From an uncultured Pelagibacteraceae bacterium (GTDB lineage: Bacteria; Pseudomonadota; Alphaproteobacteria; Pelagibacterales; Pelagibacteraceae): a DNA stretch of 64,000 bases. Every line of letters begins with the position of its first letter. The stretch's first letter is position 1. The notes below the pieces were generated by a model that was not told the origin of the DNA, did no database searches, and was given only the letters and a program-made list of their open reading frames with translations. Positions 1 to 9,289 of the stretch are shown here, in pieces. The stretch lies in contig CACNCB010000004.1 of assembly GCA_902618695.1 (NCBI GenBank), positions 1 to 64,000 on the forward strand. Reading direction: 5' to 3'. Both the position numbers and the translations under genes were made by a program.

Positions 1-24
1 AATTTTTCTTTTCTCTGAACTCAT
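1..24 (-). CDS. Formate dehydrogenase alpha subunit, N-terminal start only (truncated by window edge)
   Basis: Minus-strand ATG at 24 overlapping the TAA of the upstream FdsB-like ORF (TAATGA); reads MSSEKRKI... off the edge. Identity inferred from operon context only. Confidence 0.4.
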
Positions 25-1679
25 TAATTATCTTTAACCATATCATTTTTCATTTCATCCCCAAAGTACTTTAGAATGTTCTGAATAGGAGTGGGTATAG
101 CTCCGCATAAAGCACATAAACAACCTTTTTTCATTGTAACAAGCAATTCTTCAAGCAATTTCAAAGGTATTTTGGCAGTTTTCTTTTTAGCTTGGTCAAA
201 CATTTCTTTACCTCTGTAAGATCCAAGTCTTCCAGGAAAACATTTTCCACATGATTCTTCTGCAGAAAATTCAAATAGATGATGAATGTATTCAGCCATA
301 GAAAAATCTTTAGGAATACTCACCACACTAGCATGACCTAACATGAAACCTTTTGCAGTAAACTCCTGAAAATCTAAATTAAGATTTTCTATTTCACTTA
401 ATGGAACCACACCACCAAGTGGCCCGCCAATTTGAAAAGCTTTTAATGGTTCTTTATACCCTCCACCAATTTCATTAAATATTTTTTTCATTGGAGTACC
501 CATATCAATTTCATAAACACCTGGGTTGTTAAAGAAACTATCCAAACAAACCAATTTAGTACCTGCTGATTTTTTATTTCCTATAGATGAAAACTTTTCA
601 GACCCATTTATTAAAATTCCAGTTGCAGCTGCTAAAGTTTCAACATTGTTAACTACAGTTGGTTTTTTATATAATCCTTCTGTAACAGGAAAAGGAGGTC
701 TAACGTCAACTTCTGCTCTTCGTCCTTCAATAGATGCAATCAAAGCTGTTTCTTCTCCACAGATATATGCACCTTGACCAATACAGATTCCTAAATCGAA
801 TGAAAAATCTGTTCCTAAAATATTTTCACCTAATAATCCTAATTTTTTAAGTTCGTTTATACTACCATTCAATGCTTCAATTGATTTTGGATATTCACCT
901 CTTATATATAAAACACCCTCATCACTCCCAATTACATAACCACACATTACCATTCCAAAAATAACTTTTAGCGGCTGGTCTTCTAACAAATACCTATCTG
1001 AAAATGCACCAGAGTCTCCCTCGTCAGCATTACAGATAACATATTTTTTATCACCTTTCGCTTTACTACAAAAATCCCATTTCATTCCTGTTGGAAAACC
1101 TGCACCACCTCTCCCTGTTAAATTTGAGTCTAATAATGATTTTACTATTTCTTTTTTATCTGATTTTAAAAATTTACTTAATTGATCTTTGAATTGGTCT
1201 GTAGAAGAAAGTTTATCATCCATTAAAAAACTTGTTGTCGCATAACTCTTAGAAAAAAATTTTTCTTGCTTAATTTCCTCACCTTTTAAAATCTGATCAA
1301 TTTTTTCTATATCTTTACCAGCATAATTTTCTCCATCATAGTGAAATGCATGGTTTTCATAACAATGACCTAAGCAGAACATTTCTCCAACTTTGTCATC
1401 ACCTAGTTTTTCCTTGAGTTTATCTTTTAATTTGTCTTGAGTACCTGCACACATGCATGCACTACCGTTACAAACGAACGCTTTTTTTTCTCTATGAGAA
1501 GGTCTTAAAAATTCATAAAAGGATTCTGCACCATGGAGAGTTGAAACACCTAGGTTATGTTTTTTGGCAATTTCTTTAATATCTTGTGGACTATCGCTTA
1601 AGGTGTTTTCTGAGATTTGCTTAAATAGGTTATCTTTTAAGCCTATTCTGCCTGATAAATTACTTATATTTTTTGACAC
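24..1679 (-). CDS. fdsB: NAD-dependent formate dehydrogenase beta subunit (NuoE-like 2Fe-2S N-terminal domain fused to NuoF-like FMN/NADH domain)
   Basis: CNGSACMCAG...CLGHC thioredoxin-like ferredoxin motif, then NLTGRGGAGFPTGMKW, YVICNADEGDSGAFSDR and ESCGKCFPGR...C motifs of NuoF/FdsB. Confidence 0.9.
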   Translation of the reverse strand: MSKNISNLSGRIGLKDNLFKQISENTLSDSPQDIKEIAKKHNLGVSTLHGAESFYEFLRPSHREKKAFVCNGSACMCAGTQDKLKDKLKEKLGDDKVGEMFCLGHCYENHAFHYDGENYAGKDIEKIDQILKGEEIKQEKFFSKSYATTSFLMDDKLSSTDQFKDQLSKFLKSDKKEIVKSLLDSNLTGRGGAGFPTGMKWDFCSKAKGDKKYVICNADEGDSGAFSDRYLLEDQPLKVIFGMVMCGYVIGSDEGVLYIRGEYPKSIEALNGSINELKKLGLLGENILGTDFSFDLGICIGQGAYICGEETALIASIEGRRAEVDVRPPFPVTEGLYKKPTVVNNVETLAAATGILINGSEKFSSIGNKKSAGTKLVCLDSFFNNPGVYEIDMGTPMKKIFNEIGGGYKEPLKAFQIGGPLGGVVPLSEIENLNLDFQEFTAKGFMLGHASVVSIPKDFSMAEYIHHLFEFSAEESCGKCFPGRLGSYRGKEMFDQAKKKTAKIPLKLLEELLVTMKKGCLCALCGAIPTPIQNILKYFGDEMKNDMVKDN

Positions 1680-1697
1680 AAATACCCTTTTATTAAT

Positions 1698-2537
1698 TTA
1701 GTCCACAATAACTTTTTTGTTATTTGTGTAAATATTAAAACTGTCCCTCTTTACGAAACCAACAAGGGTAATGTCAAATTTATTCGCTAAATCGATAGCA
1801 AGACTAGTTGGCGCACCAACCCCTATCATTATACCTATATCTGTCATCAAAACCTTTTGAACCAATTCAAAATTCAGTCTGCCTGAGCATGTTATAAATT
1901 GGTTTTTAGGATAAATTTGGTTGCTCTTTAATGCACAACCAATAAGTTTATCTAGAGCATTATGTCTTCCTACATCCTCTTTAATATTAATTAATTCTCC
2001 ATTGCTATTAAAAATACCGCTTGCATGAATTCCACCTGTTTTACTAAACTCTGATTGGCCTTCTCTCAATATTTCAGGTGATTTAATAATAACCTCTTTT
2101 TTGATTTTGGGTTCTGATAGATTTGTTTTATTTTTTTTAATTATTTCTAGAGCATCAAGTGAAGATTTTCCACACACACCACACGATGAATTAGTTAAAA
2201 AATCTCTTTTTATTTTTGAAATATTCACATTTTCAGAATTATTTAAAGTTGCTAATATTTTATTTTGAATATTGTATTGACCAACTTTATCTCCATAACT
2301 TTCTATTGAATCAATATCACTAATATTTGTTATAATTTGTTCGTTATATAAAAATCCTCTTACAAGATCCTCATCATCACCCGGGGTTCTCATTGTTATA
2401 GATAAACTTTGATTTATCCATTTACCAGACTCCTTAAACTTTAATGAAATCTCCAAAGGTTCTTCAATTGAAATTAAATCATCTGCATTTTCAAACTTAT
2501 TAGATGAATATTTTAAAACTTTATATTTGGAATTCAT
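1698..2537 (-). CDS. fdhD: Formate dehydrogenase accessory sulfurtransferase FdhD
   Basis: CGVCGKSS cysteine motif, GGIHASGIF, EDVGRHNALDKLIG motifs; adjacent to formate dehydrogenase. Confidence 0.93.
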   Translation of the reverse strand: MNSKYKVLKYSSNKFENADDLISIEEPLEISLKFKESGKWINQSLSITMRTPGDDEDLVRGFLYNEQIITNISDIDSIESYGDKVGQYNIQNKILATLNNSENVNISKIKRDFLTNSSCGVCGKSSLDALEIIKKNKTNLSEPKIKKEVIIKSPEILREGQSEFSKTGGIHASGIFNSNGELINIKEDVGRHNALDKLIGCALKSNQIYPKNQFITCSGRLNFELVQKVLMTDIGIMIGVGAPTSLAIDLANKFDITLVGFVKRDSFNIYTNNKKVIVD

Positions 2538-2540
2538 GAA

Positions 2541-3017
2541 TTATTTTATTGGATAGTTTTTTTTTAATATATATTTGTTAATTATAATTGCTAATAACAA
2601 TATAATTATAGAACCAAAAATAATTGGATTAATTAAATAATCATAAGAGGCACTTCCAATAATAACGATAATTGGATTTCCACCAGCAGGCGGGTGAACA
2701 ATATTAAATAAAATCATTAAAAAAACCCCAGCTCCAACAGCGATTGCAATACTGATATAAATAGGGAGCGGAATATAGTTTACAAAAATTACTCCTACTA
2801 AAGCTGTTATTAAATGTCCAAAAAAAACATTCTTTGGTTGTGCAAATGGGCTTTCGGGAAAACCAAATAGCAAAACCATTGAGGAACCGAATGAGGCTGC
2901 AATAAAATATCCCAGTGTACTTTTATAAGTAAGGACTGTTAGTATACCAATTGTAAATGCTGAAAAAAAACCTGCGATTAATGCTTTCTGCAATAATGGT
3001 TTAGTAATTTTGATCAT
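2541..3017 (-). CDS. HPP family integral membrane protein
   Basis: FGFPESPFAQPKNVFFGH and NIVHPPAGGNPI (HPP motif), multiple TM segments. Confidence 0.85.
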   Translation of the reverse strand: MIKITKPLLQKALIAGFFSAFTIGILTVLTYKSTLGYFIAASFGSSMVLLFGFPESPFAQPKNVFFGHLITALVGVIFVNYIPLPIYISIAIAVGAGVFLMILFNIVHPPAGGNPIIVIIGSASYDYLINPIIFGSIIILLLAIIINKYILKKNYPIK

Positions 3018-3416
3018 TTATATTTTTAATGCTTTGGCAATAGTTCTTAATGGCAAAAGCAAACATTCTTTTCTTGAAAGATTTTTTTTATCTAAAATTT
3101 CCTTAAAGTCTCTCCAATGTTTTTCCATACTTACTTTTGCGTCCTCAAAAAGTTGTTCACCAACTTTTATAAATTTTTTTATATCATCAACTTTTTTTTC
3201 CTTAATTTTTCTGGATAATAGACTGACTGATGCCTGACAATAAACACACGATTTACATTGATAACCCATATCCTTTACAACATCTTCTTTGACAATTAAG
3301 CTTATTTCCATCTCATCACCACATAATGGATTTTTGTGTTTTGACTTATGTGTATAATTTTCAACAACTTTATTGTTTTCAGTATGGGCTGCTATTTCTA
3401 AAATTTTTAAATCCAT
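3018..3416 (-). CDS. NifU/IscU-like iron-sulfur cluster assembly scaffold protein
   Basis: NPLCGDEMEISL and CKSCVYCQAS motifs. Confidence 0.85.
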   Translation of the reverse strand: MDLKILEIAAHTENNKVVENYTHKSKHKNPLCGDEMEISLIVKEDVVKDMGYQCKSCVYCQASVSLLSRKIKEKKVDDIKKFIKVGEQLFEDAKVSMEKHWRDFKEILDKKNLSRKECLLLPLRTIAKALKI

Positions 3417-3458
3417 TTAATTTCTTTAATTCAACTTTGAATGTTTTATATTTTATAG

Positions 3459-4067
3459 ATGGATCATAACAATATTTTAGGTACTGTGCTAGCAGGCGGT
3501 AAGTCACAAAGGTTTGGAGAAGATAAATCTCAAGTAAAGTTAGCTGATAAATCGTTAATTGATCACATGTTGGTTGAAATAATTGATGAATTCAAGGAAC
3601 TCTTAATAGTATCTAATAATAAAATTAATTTTCATAACTCAGAAAAAATTTCAATAATCGAAGATTTTGAAAAAGGTCTTGGTCCGTTAGGTGGAGTTTT
3701 ATCAGCTATGAAATGGATAAAAGAAAATCAAAAAGAATACAGATGGATAGCAACTTTTCCTGTCGATACACCTTTTTTTAAGAAACAAATACTTAAAGAT
3801 TTTATTCAAAATATTAATTTTAACGAAAGTGATTTATTTTTCATTAAGTCAAACAAAACACGACATAATATATTTGGCTTATGGTCGATTAATTTACTAG
3901 ATAAATTAGAAAAGGATTTAAAACATGGAGAAAGAAAAGTTGAGTTGTGGGCTAATAATACTGGGGTAAGAATAATTAATATGGAGTTTTCAAATAACGA
4001 TCCTTTCTTTAATATAAATACAAAAGAAGATTTAAAAAAAGCTGAAGAAATACTCAAAAATGATTAG
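3459..4067 (+). CDS. mobA: Molybdenum cofactor guanylyltransferase
   Basis: N-terminal LAGGKSQRFGEDK nucleotidyltransferase motif; FPVDTPFF; followed by moeA. Confidence 0.9.
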   Translation: MDHNNILGTVLAGGKSQRFGEDKSQVKLADKSLIDHMLVEIIDEFKELLIVSNNKINFHNSEKISIIEDFEKGLGPLGGVLSAMKWIKENQKEYRWIATFPVDTPFFKKQILKDFIQNINFNESDLFFIKSNKTRHNIFGLWSINLLDKLEKDLKHGERKVELWANNTGVRIINMEFSNNDPFFNINTKEDLKKAEEILKND

Positions 4068-5304
4068 TTACGAAAAATCTAAGACAATTTTAAAAAAAGC
4101 AAAAATTAAAATTAAAGAGGAAACTATAAAGAGTATAAATTCTCTAAATAGAGTAGTTTCTATTAATATCTATTCTAATATAAATTATCCAGCAGGAAAT
4201 AATGCTGCGTTTGATGGTTATGCAATTAATTCAAAAGATACAAATGGATTAAAAAAAAAATTCCCAAAAAAATTTAAAATTATTGGCTCAATTGCGGCGG
4301 GAATGAAACCATTTAAAAAAAAGATAAAAAAATTTGATACTGCCGAAATAATGACAGGAGGAATTATACCAAAGGGTTTTGATACAATTATTCCTATAGA
4401 ACAAATAATTTTTACACCTAATAAAAAATATATTTTAATTGACCAAAAAATAAAAAAATTTGATCACATTAGATTTGTAGGTTCAGATTATAGAAAAGGG
4501 GAGGTTGTAATAAAAAAAAATACAATTGTTCAAGCAAACCATATTTTAGCTTTTAAAAGTTTAGGTATTAAACAAATTAAAGTAAAAAAAAGAATTAACA
4601 TATTATTTTTTTCGACAGGAAACGAAATATCAGACAAAGATAATATTCCAAATTGGATGGTAAGAAATTCAAACACTCACTATATAAAAAACTTAAATCA
4701 AAATTTTTTATTTAATTTTAAAAGTGGAAGTATATTGAGAGATAATCATCAAAATATTTTTAAACAAAAAATAAATAAATTAATTAAATCCAAAGATGAT
4801 ATTATTATTACTTCAGGCGCAGTGTCTGCAGGTAAGTTCGATTTTATACCTGATGTAGTTAAAAAATTTAAGCTATCAAGCTATTTCAAAAGTACTGCAA
4901 TAAGGCCTGGAAAACCAATAATGTTTGCCAAAATTAAAGGAAAAGAAAAGGCAATTTTTGGACTCCCTGGAAATCCAATCTCCTCAGCTGCATGTTTTAG
5001 ATTTTTTGTAATTCCATATATTTTAGATGCTTTAGGGTTATCAGAAGAAAAACCTATTAAAGCTATTTTGACAAACAGTTTTGATAAAAAAAAGAATTTC
5101 ACAAGATTTGTAAAGAGTCAATTAAGTACAACTAAAAATGGAAAAATGAATGTTGAAATCTTAAAAGGTCAAGAGTCTTTTAGAATTAAATCATTTGTAA
5201 AATCGAATATTTGGGTTTTGTTACCAGAAGGTAAATCCAAATTTAAAAAAGGAGATATCGTTGATTGTTTTTTCCCAAACCTTTCAAATCAAAATTTAGT
5301 TTAG
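4060..5304 (+). CDS. moeA: Molybdopterin molybdenumtransferase MoeA
   Basis: NNAAFDGYAI, EIMTGGIIPKGFDTIIPIE, STGNEI, SAGKFDF, FGLPGNPIS motifs. Confidence 0.93.
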   Translation: MISYEKSKTILKKAKIKIKEETIKSINSLNRVVSINIYSNINYPAGNNAAFDGYAINSKDTNGLKKKFPKKFKIIGSIAAGMKPFKKKIKKFDTAEIMTGGIIPKGFDTIIPIEQIIFTPNKKYILIDQKIKKFDHIRFVGSDYRKGEVVIKKNTIVQANHILAFKSLGIKQIKVKKRINILFFSTGNEISDKDNIPNWMVRNSNTHYIKNLNQNFLFNFKSGSILRDNHQNIFKQKINKLIKSKDDIIITSGAVSAGKFDFIPDVVKKFKLSSYFKSTAIRPGKPIMFAKIKGKEKAIFGLPGNPISSAACFRFFVIPYILDALGLSEEKPIKAILTNSFDKKKNFTRFVKSQLSTTKNGKMNVEILKGQESFRIKSFVKSNIWVLLPEGKSKFKKGDIVDCFFPNLSNQNLV

Positions 5305-5353
5305 AAACGTATTTTTGTTGTAGAAAATTCTATTTACAATTAGATTTCTGAAT

Positions 5354-6259
5354 ATGTTAGAGTTGAGAAATCCAAGGATAGCTATTCCTGTTGTACTTTT
5401 TGCCGGACTTTTATGGTCGTTTGGTCCACTAGTAGTTCGATACATGGATAATCCTCAATTAGTACCTTGGCAGTATATTTTTGGCAGAGGTTTAACAATT
5501 TTCATCCTATTAAATCTTTATTTATTTTTCGAAGAAGGAAAAAATTTTTATAAAAACTATTATAAAATAGGTTTATCTGGAGTAATCGGTGGATCTGGAT
5601 TGGGGGTCGCTATGATTACATTTATTTATTCAATTACAAACACTAGTGCTGCAGTTACTTTGCTTTGTTTGGCCGCAATGCCTTTTTTTACAGCATTATT
5701 GGCGTTTTTATTTTTAAAAGAAAAAATTTCTCTAAATGTTTGGATATCAATAATAATTGCAACAGTTGGCTTAATTATTATGGCTCTTGATAATACTGGT
5801 GAAAAATCATTAATTGGTTTTGTATTTGGTTTAACATCTTCAATTGGTTTTTCAGTTTTTTCTGTAACTTTAAGATGGAGAAAAGAAACACCTAAATTTA
5901 CTACAGTAGCTTTTGCAGGTTTCTTTTGTTTAGTTTTTGCAACAATTATGATTTTATCAAACAATTTAGTTTTCTTTTCTTCTAGCTATAATGGAACTTT
6001 GTTTTCTTTGCATGGGACACTAGTTTGTTTTGGTTTAATTTTATATTCAATTGGATCTAAAGCGATACCAGCAGCGGAATTGACTCTATTATCTTTAACT
6101 GAGGTTGTGGGTGGAATTTTTTGGGTTTGGTTACCATTATTTGGCATTAATGAAGTGCCATCCACAAATACTATAATTGGTGGTTTTTTTCTTTTCGTAT
6201 CTATATTCTATTACAGTTTAATAATGAGATGGAACAAAAGATACATAGCATTAAATTAA
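5354..6259 (+). CDS. EamA/DMT-family transporter
   Basis: Ten-TM hydrophobic protein with two EamA-like halves (FLKEKISLNVWISIIIATVGLIIM). Confidence 0.85.
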   Translation: MLELRNPRIAIPVVLFAGLLWSFGPLVVRYMDNPQLVPWQYIFGRGLTIFILLNLYLFFEEGKNFYKNYYKIGLSGVIGGSGLGVAMITFIYSITNTSAAVTLLCLAAMPFFTALLAFLFLKEKISLNVWISIIIATVGLIIMALDNTGEKSLIGFVFGLTSSIGFSVFSVTLRWRKETPKFTTVAFAGFFCLVFATIMILSNNLVFFSSSYNGTLFSLHGTLVCFGLILYSIGSKAIPAAELTLLSLTEVVGGIFWVWLPLFGINEVPSTNTIIGGFFLFVSIFYYSLIMRWNKRYIALN

Positions 6260-6260
6260 T

Positions 6261-7478
6261 ATGGAACGACCAGATTTTTTCGAACTTAAAAACGGTGAAA
6301 AAGTAAAATTACCATTTACTGACAAAGAATATAACGATCGAGTAAGTAAACTTAGATCGGTGATGGACCAAAATGGTCTTAATATGATTATCTTAACATC
6401 CATGCATAACGTTGCATATTACACAGGTTTTATTTACTGTTCTTTTGGTAGACCTTACGGATGTGTGATCACTCAAAATAAAATTTCAACAATTTCAGCT
6501 AACATTGATGCAAGTCAACCATGGCGTAGGTCTCATTGTGATAACGTTATTTATACTGATTGGAAAAGAGATAATTTTTTAAAAGCCATTGTTTCAATCA
6601 TTGGAAGAGATGAGCCTCCAAAAAATATTGGAATTGAAAATGATCATGTCACGCTAGATATGCGAGAAAAAATAGGGTCTATTTTTACTTTCTCTGTGTT
6701 TACTGATGTATCAAAAGATCTAATGAAACTTAGAATGATTAAATCGAACGAAGAAATTGAGATCATCAGAAATGGTGCAAGAATTGCAGACATTGGTGGT
6801 GAAGAAATAGTTAAAAATATTAGAGAAAATAATACAGAGATTGAAGTAGCGATAGCAGCAAGAGATAGAATGGAAAGAGAGATTGTTAAAAGTTATCCAG
6901 GCGCAGAGTATATGGACACCTGGGTATGGTTTCAATCTGGTATCAATACAGATGGAGCTCACAATCCAAAGACTAATAGAAAATTAGTTAAAGGAGATAT
7001 TTTATCTTTGAATACTTTTCCAATGATCTCAGGATACTACACAGCGCTAGAGCGAACTTTATTTTTAGATCATGCTAATGATGCCTCACTTAAAGCATGG
7101 GAAGCAAACGTAAAAGTGCATAAGCGAGGATTAGAATTAATTAAACCAGGTGTTAAATGTTCAGATATTTGTCATGAGTTAAATGAATTGTTTGCTGAAC
7201 TTGGTTACCTTCAGTATAGAACTTTTGGTTACGGACATTCATTTGGTATACTTTCTCACTTTTATGGTAGAGAAGCAGGTTTAGAATTAAGAGAAGACAT
7301 TGATACTATTCTTGAGGAAAACATGGTGGTTTCAATGGAACCGATGATAATGATACCAGAGAGTAATCCTGGTGCAGGTGGATATAGAGAACACGATATT
7401 TTGGTGATTGGTAAAGATGGAGTAGAAAATATTACAAAATTTCCTTTCGGCCCCGAGCATAATATTATAAAAAACTAA
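6261..7478 (+). CDS. Creatinase (creatine amidinohydrolase, M24 pita-bread fold)
   Basis: Extensive match to remembered Pseudomonas creatinase: YYTGFIYCSFGRPYG, ISANIDASQPWRR, MDTWVWFQSGINTDGAHNP, QYRTFGYGHSFGILSHFYGREAGLELREDIDT, GGYREHDIL. Confidence 0.92.
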   Translation: MERPDFFELKNGEKVKLPFTDKEYNDRVSKLRSVMDQNGLNMIILTSMHNVAYYTGFIYCSFGRPYGCVITQNKISTISANIDASQPWRRSHCDNVIYTDWKRDNFLKAIVSIIGRDEPPKNIGIENDHVTLDMREKIGSIFTFSVFTDVSKDLMKLRMIKSNEEIEIIRNGARIADIGGEEIVKNIRENNTEIEVAIAARDRMEREIVKSYPGAEYMDTWVWFQSGINTDGAHNPKTNRKLVKGDILSLNTFPMISGYYTALERTLFLDHANDASLKAWEANVKVHKRGLELIKPGVKCSDICHELNELFAELGYLQYRTFGYGHSFGILSHFYGREAGLELREDIDTILEENMVVSMEPMIMIPESNPGAGGYREHDILVIGKDGVENITKFPFGPEHNIIKN

Positions 7479-7483
7479 TCCTT

Positions 7484-8599
7484 ATGAGTGAGAATAAAAC
7501 TATTGTTAATAGTTGGAATGAGTGGGATCCGTTAAAACATGTAATTGTTGGTAGAGCGGATGGCACATGTATACCTGCGCCTGAACCAGCATTAGATGCA
7601 AAAGTTCCAGAAGACAGTGATATGCGAGGTCAGTTTGGACCAAGAACCAAAGATACTGTTGATAAAGCAAATGAATTATTAGATAACTTTTCAAATATGC
7701 TTGAAAAAAGAGGCATTAAAGTTGATCGACCGACACCAATAGATTTTAATCAAAAAACATCTACACCTGATTGGAAAGCAGAAACCATGTTTGGCTGCAT
7801 GCCTCCTAGAGATGTTTTGTTAACAGTGGGTAACGAAATTTTAGAAGCTACAATGAGTTATCGTTGTCGTTGGTTTGAATATTTATGTTATCGACCACTT
7901 CTAAAAGATTATTATAATCAAGATCCTAATATGAGACACGAGTCTGCTCCAAAGCCAAGACTAACGGATGCAGATTATAGAAAAGATTATCTATCAGATA
8001 AAATTGGTGTTCAAAAAAGATTAGAGTGGACTGAGAAAAGATATTTTGTAACTACTGAAGAAGAACCATTATTTGATGCAGCGGACGTACTAAGATTTGG
8101 TAAAGATTTAGTTGTTCAACATGGTTTTACAACAAATTTAAAAGGAATTGATTGGCTTAAAAGACATTATAAAGATCACAGAGTTCATGCAGTTAATTTC
8201 CCGGGAGATCCATATCCTATTCACATTGATGCAACTTTTACCCCAATTAAAGAGGGTTTAATTATCAATAACCCGCAAAGAAGACTTCCTAAGGAACAAA
8301 GAAAATTATTTGAAGACAATGGTTGGGAAATTGTAGACAGTGCACAACCAGCACACAATGAACCACCTCCATTATGTTATTCATCAACTTGGCTATCAAT
8401 GAATGTTTTAGTTTTGGATCCAAAAACTGTATGTGTGGAGAAAAGTGAAAAATACCAAGCTGAACAATTAGATAAATTAGGAATGGAAGTTATACCAGTA
8501 GAACTTAGAGATGCCTACGCTTTTGGTGGAGGTTTACATTGTTGTACTGCTGATGTTTACAGAGAAGGTGAACTCAAAGATTATTTTCCAAAACAATAA
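7484..8599 (+). CDS. L-arginine:glycine amidinotransferase (AGAT/GATM family)
   Basis: NEWDPLKHVIVGRADG N-terminus, PRDVLLTVGNEILEATMSYRCRWFEYL, catalytic-Cys context GGGLHCCTADV. Confidence 0.92.
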   Translation: MSENKTIVNSWNEWDPLKHVIVGRADGTCIPAPEPALDAKVPEDSDMRGQFGPRTKDTVDKANELLDNFSNMLEKRGIKVDRPTPIDFNQKTSTPDWKAETMFGCMPPRDVLLTVGNEILEATMSYRCRWFEYLCYRPLLKDYYNQDPNMRHESAPKPRLTDADYRKDYLSDKIGVQKRLEWTEKRYFVTTEEEPLFDAADVLRFGKDLVVQHGFTTNLKGIDWLKRHYKDHRVHAVNFPGDPYPIHIDATFTPIKEGLIINNPQRRLPKEQRKLFEDNGWEIVDSAQPAHNEPPPLCYSSTWLSMNVLVLDPKTVCVEKSEKYQAEQLDKLGMEVIPVELRDAYAFGGGLHCCTADVYREGELKDYFPKQ

Positions 8600-8827
8600 T
8601 TAATTTGGATTTTGTTTTAAAAATTTAATGTATTTAACAACTTCATTATACTTTTCATCAGGAATATCTTTGTAGCTAGCATTAAATTTACTTTTCACAG
8701 AAATAGCAACATGAGCATAGGGGTTTCTTCCTTTAGGGTGGTTTGGGTGATCAGGTAATTGACCTACCAAATAATCGCCAGCTTCCTGAATAATTTTCCA
8801 GAGTTTACTTGCGTTTTCTTTATTCAT
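8600..8827 (-). CDS. Small conserved-looking hypothetical protein (75 aa); its 5' end is duplicated at 13989-14049
   Basis: Open ORF; first 20 codons nearly identical in a second truncated copy. Confidence 0.7.
   Translation of the reverse strand: MNKENASKLWKIIQEAGDYLVGQLPDHPNHPKGRNPYAHVAISVKSKFNASYKDIPDEKYNEVVKYIKFLKQNPN
8767..8827. repeat. Outer direct repeat, left copy (61 bp)
   Basis: 59/61 identical to 13989-14049, same orientation; mismatches at 8777 (g/a) and 8822 (a/g). Confidence 0.95.
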
Positions 8828-8853
8828 GCCACTTCAAAACTTGTATTATTTCG

Positions 8854-8879
8854 AATATATCTAGTCGTATATCTAGTTT
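8854..8879. repeat. Inner direct repeat, left copy (26 bp) with internal tandem half-sites TATATCTAG-TCG-TATATCTAG
   Basis: aatatatctagtcgtatatctagttt versus aatatacctagtcgtatatctagttt at 13848-13873 (25/26). Confidence 0.95.
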
Positions 8880-9001
8880 AGCCCATTTTACAATTATCCT
8901 AAATATTCGTTTCAATTAATAATACTAATTTTTAATAAATTTATTCAATCCTAGATTGAAATAATTTTAAAATATTTTTTAATTATTTGTTGCTTTTTAT
9001 T

Positions 9002-9013
9002 ATCATATATGAT
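9002..9013. promoter_or_regulatory. Possible operator palindrome upstream of the cassette
   Basis: Perfect 12-bp palindrome ATCATATATGAT about 50 bp upstream of the first ATG (9062); followed by a 9-bp-arm inverted repeat 9014-9022/9035-9043. AT-rich, so chance is possible. Confidence 0.3.
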
Positions 9014-9061
9014 TAATATTATACAAATATTTTAATAATATTAGAAAGAGATAAAGTAAAT

Positions 9062-9283
9062 ATGAGTAAAAAAAATGATAAATTCAAAGAACTAGCTGAA
9101 AACAGAGTAAGAAAAGCTATTAAACTTTTAAAGCTTATTGGAAACTTAGCTAACAAAACTCACTATGATTATTCTTCACATGATGCGAATAAAATAATTT
9201 CTGTTTTAAGAAATGAAGTTAAAAACATTGAGACAAGATTTAAGTCAAAAAACTCAACAGATGATAATGATTTTAAACTTTAG
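9062..9283 (+). CDS. Small helical hypothetical protein, first gene of cassette
   Basis: 73 aa; KFKELAENRVRKAIKLLKLIGNLANKTHYDYSSHDANKIISVLRNEVK; purine-rich SD-like agaaagag upstream. Confidence 0.75.
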   Translation: MSKKNDKFKELAENRVRKAIKLLKLIGNLANKTHYDYSSHDANKIISVLRNEVKNIETRFKSKNSTDDNDFKL

Positions 9284-9289
9284 TAAATT

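Noticed and set aside
526-777. 83-aa plus-strand ORF opposite fdsB
   Set aside because: Antisense to a strongly supported gene, no family motif; typical shadow ORF in AT-rich DNA.
5626-5964. 112-aa minus-strand ORF inside the DMT transporter
   Set aside because: Complement of a TM-rich coding sequence; no motif or plausible start context.
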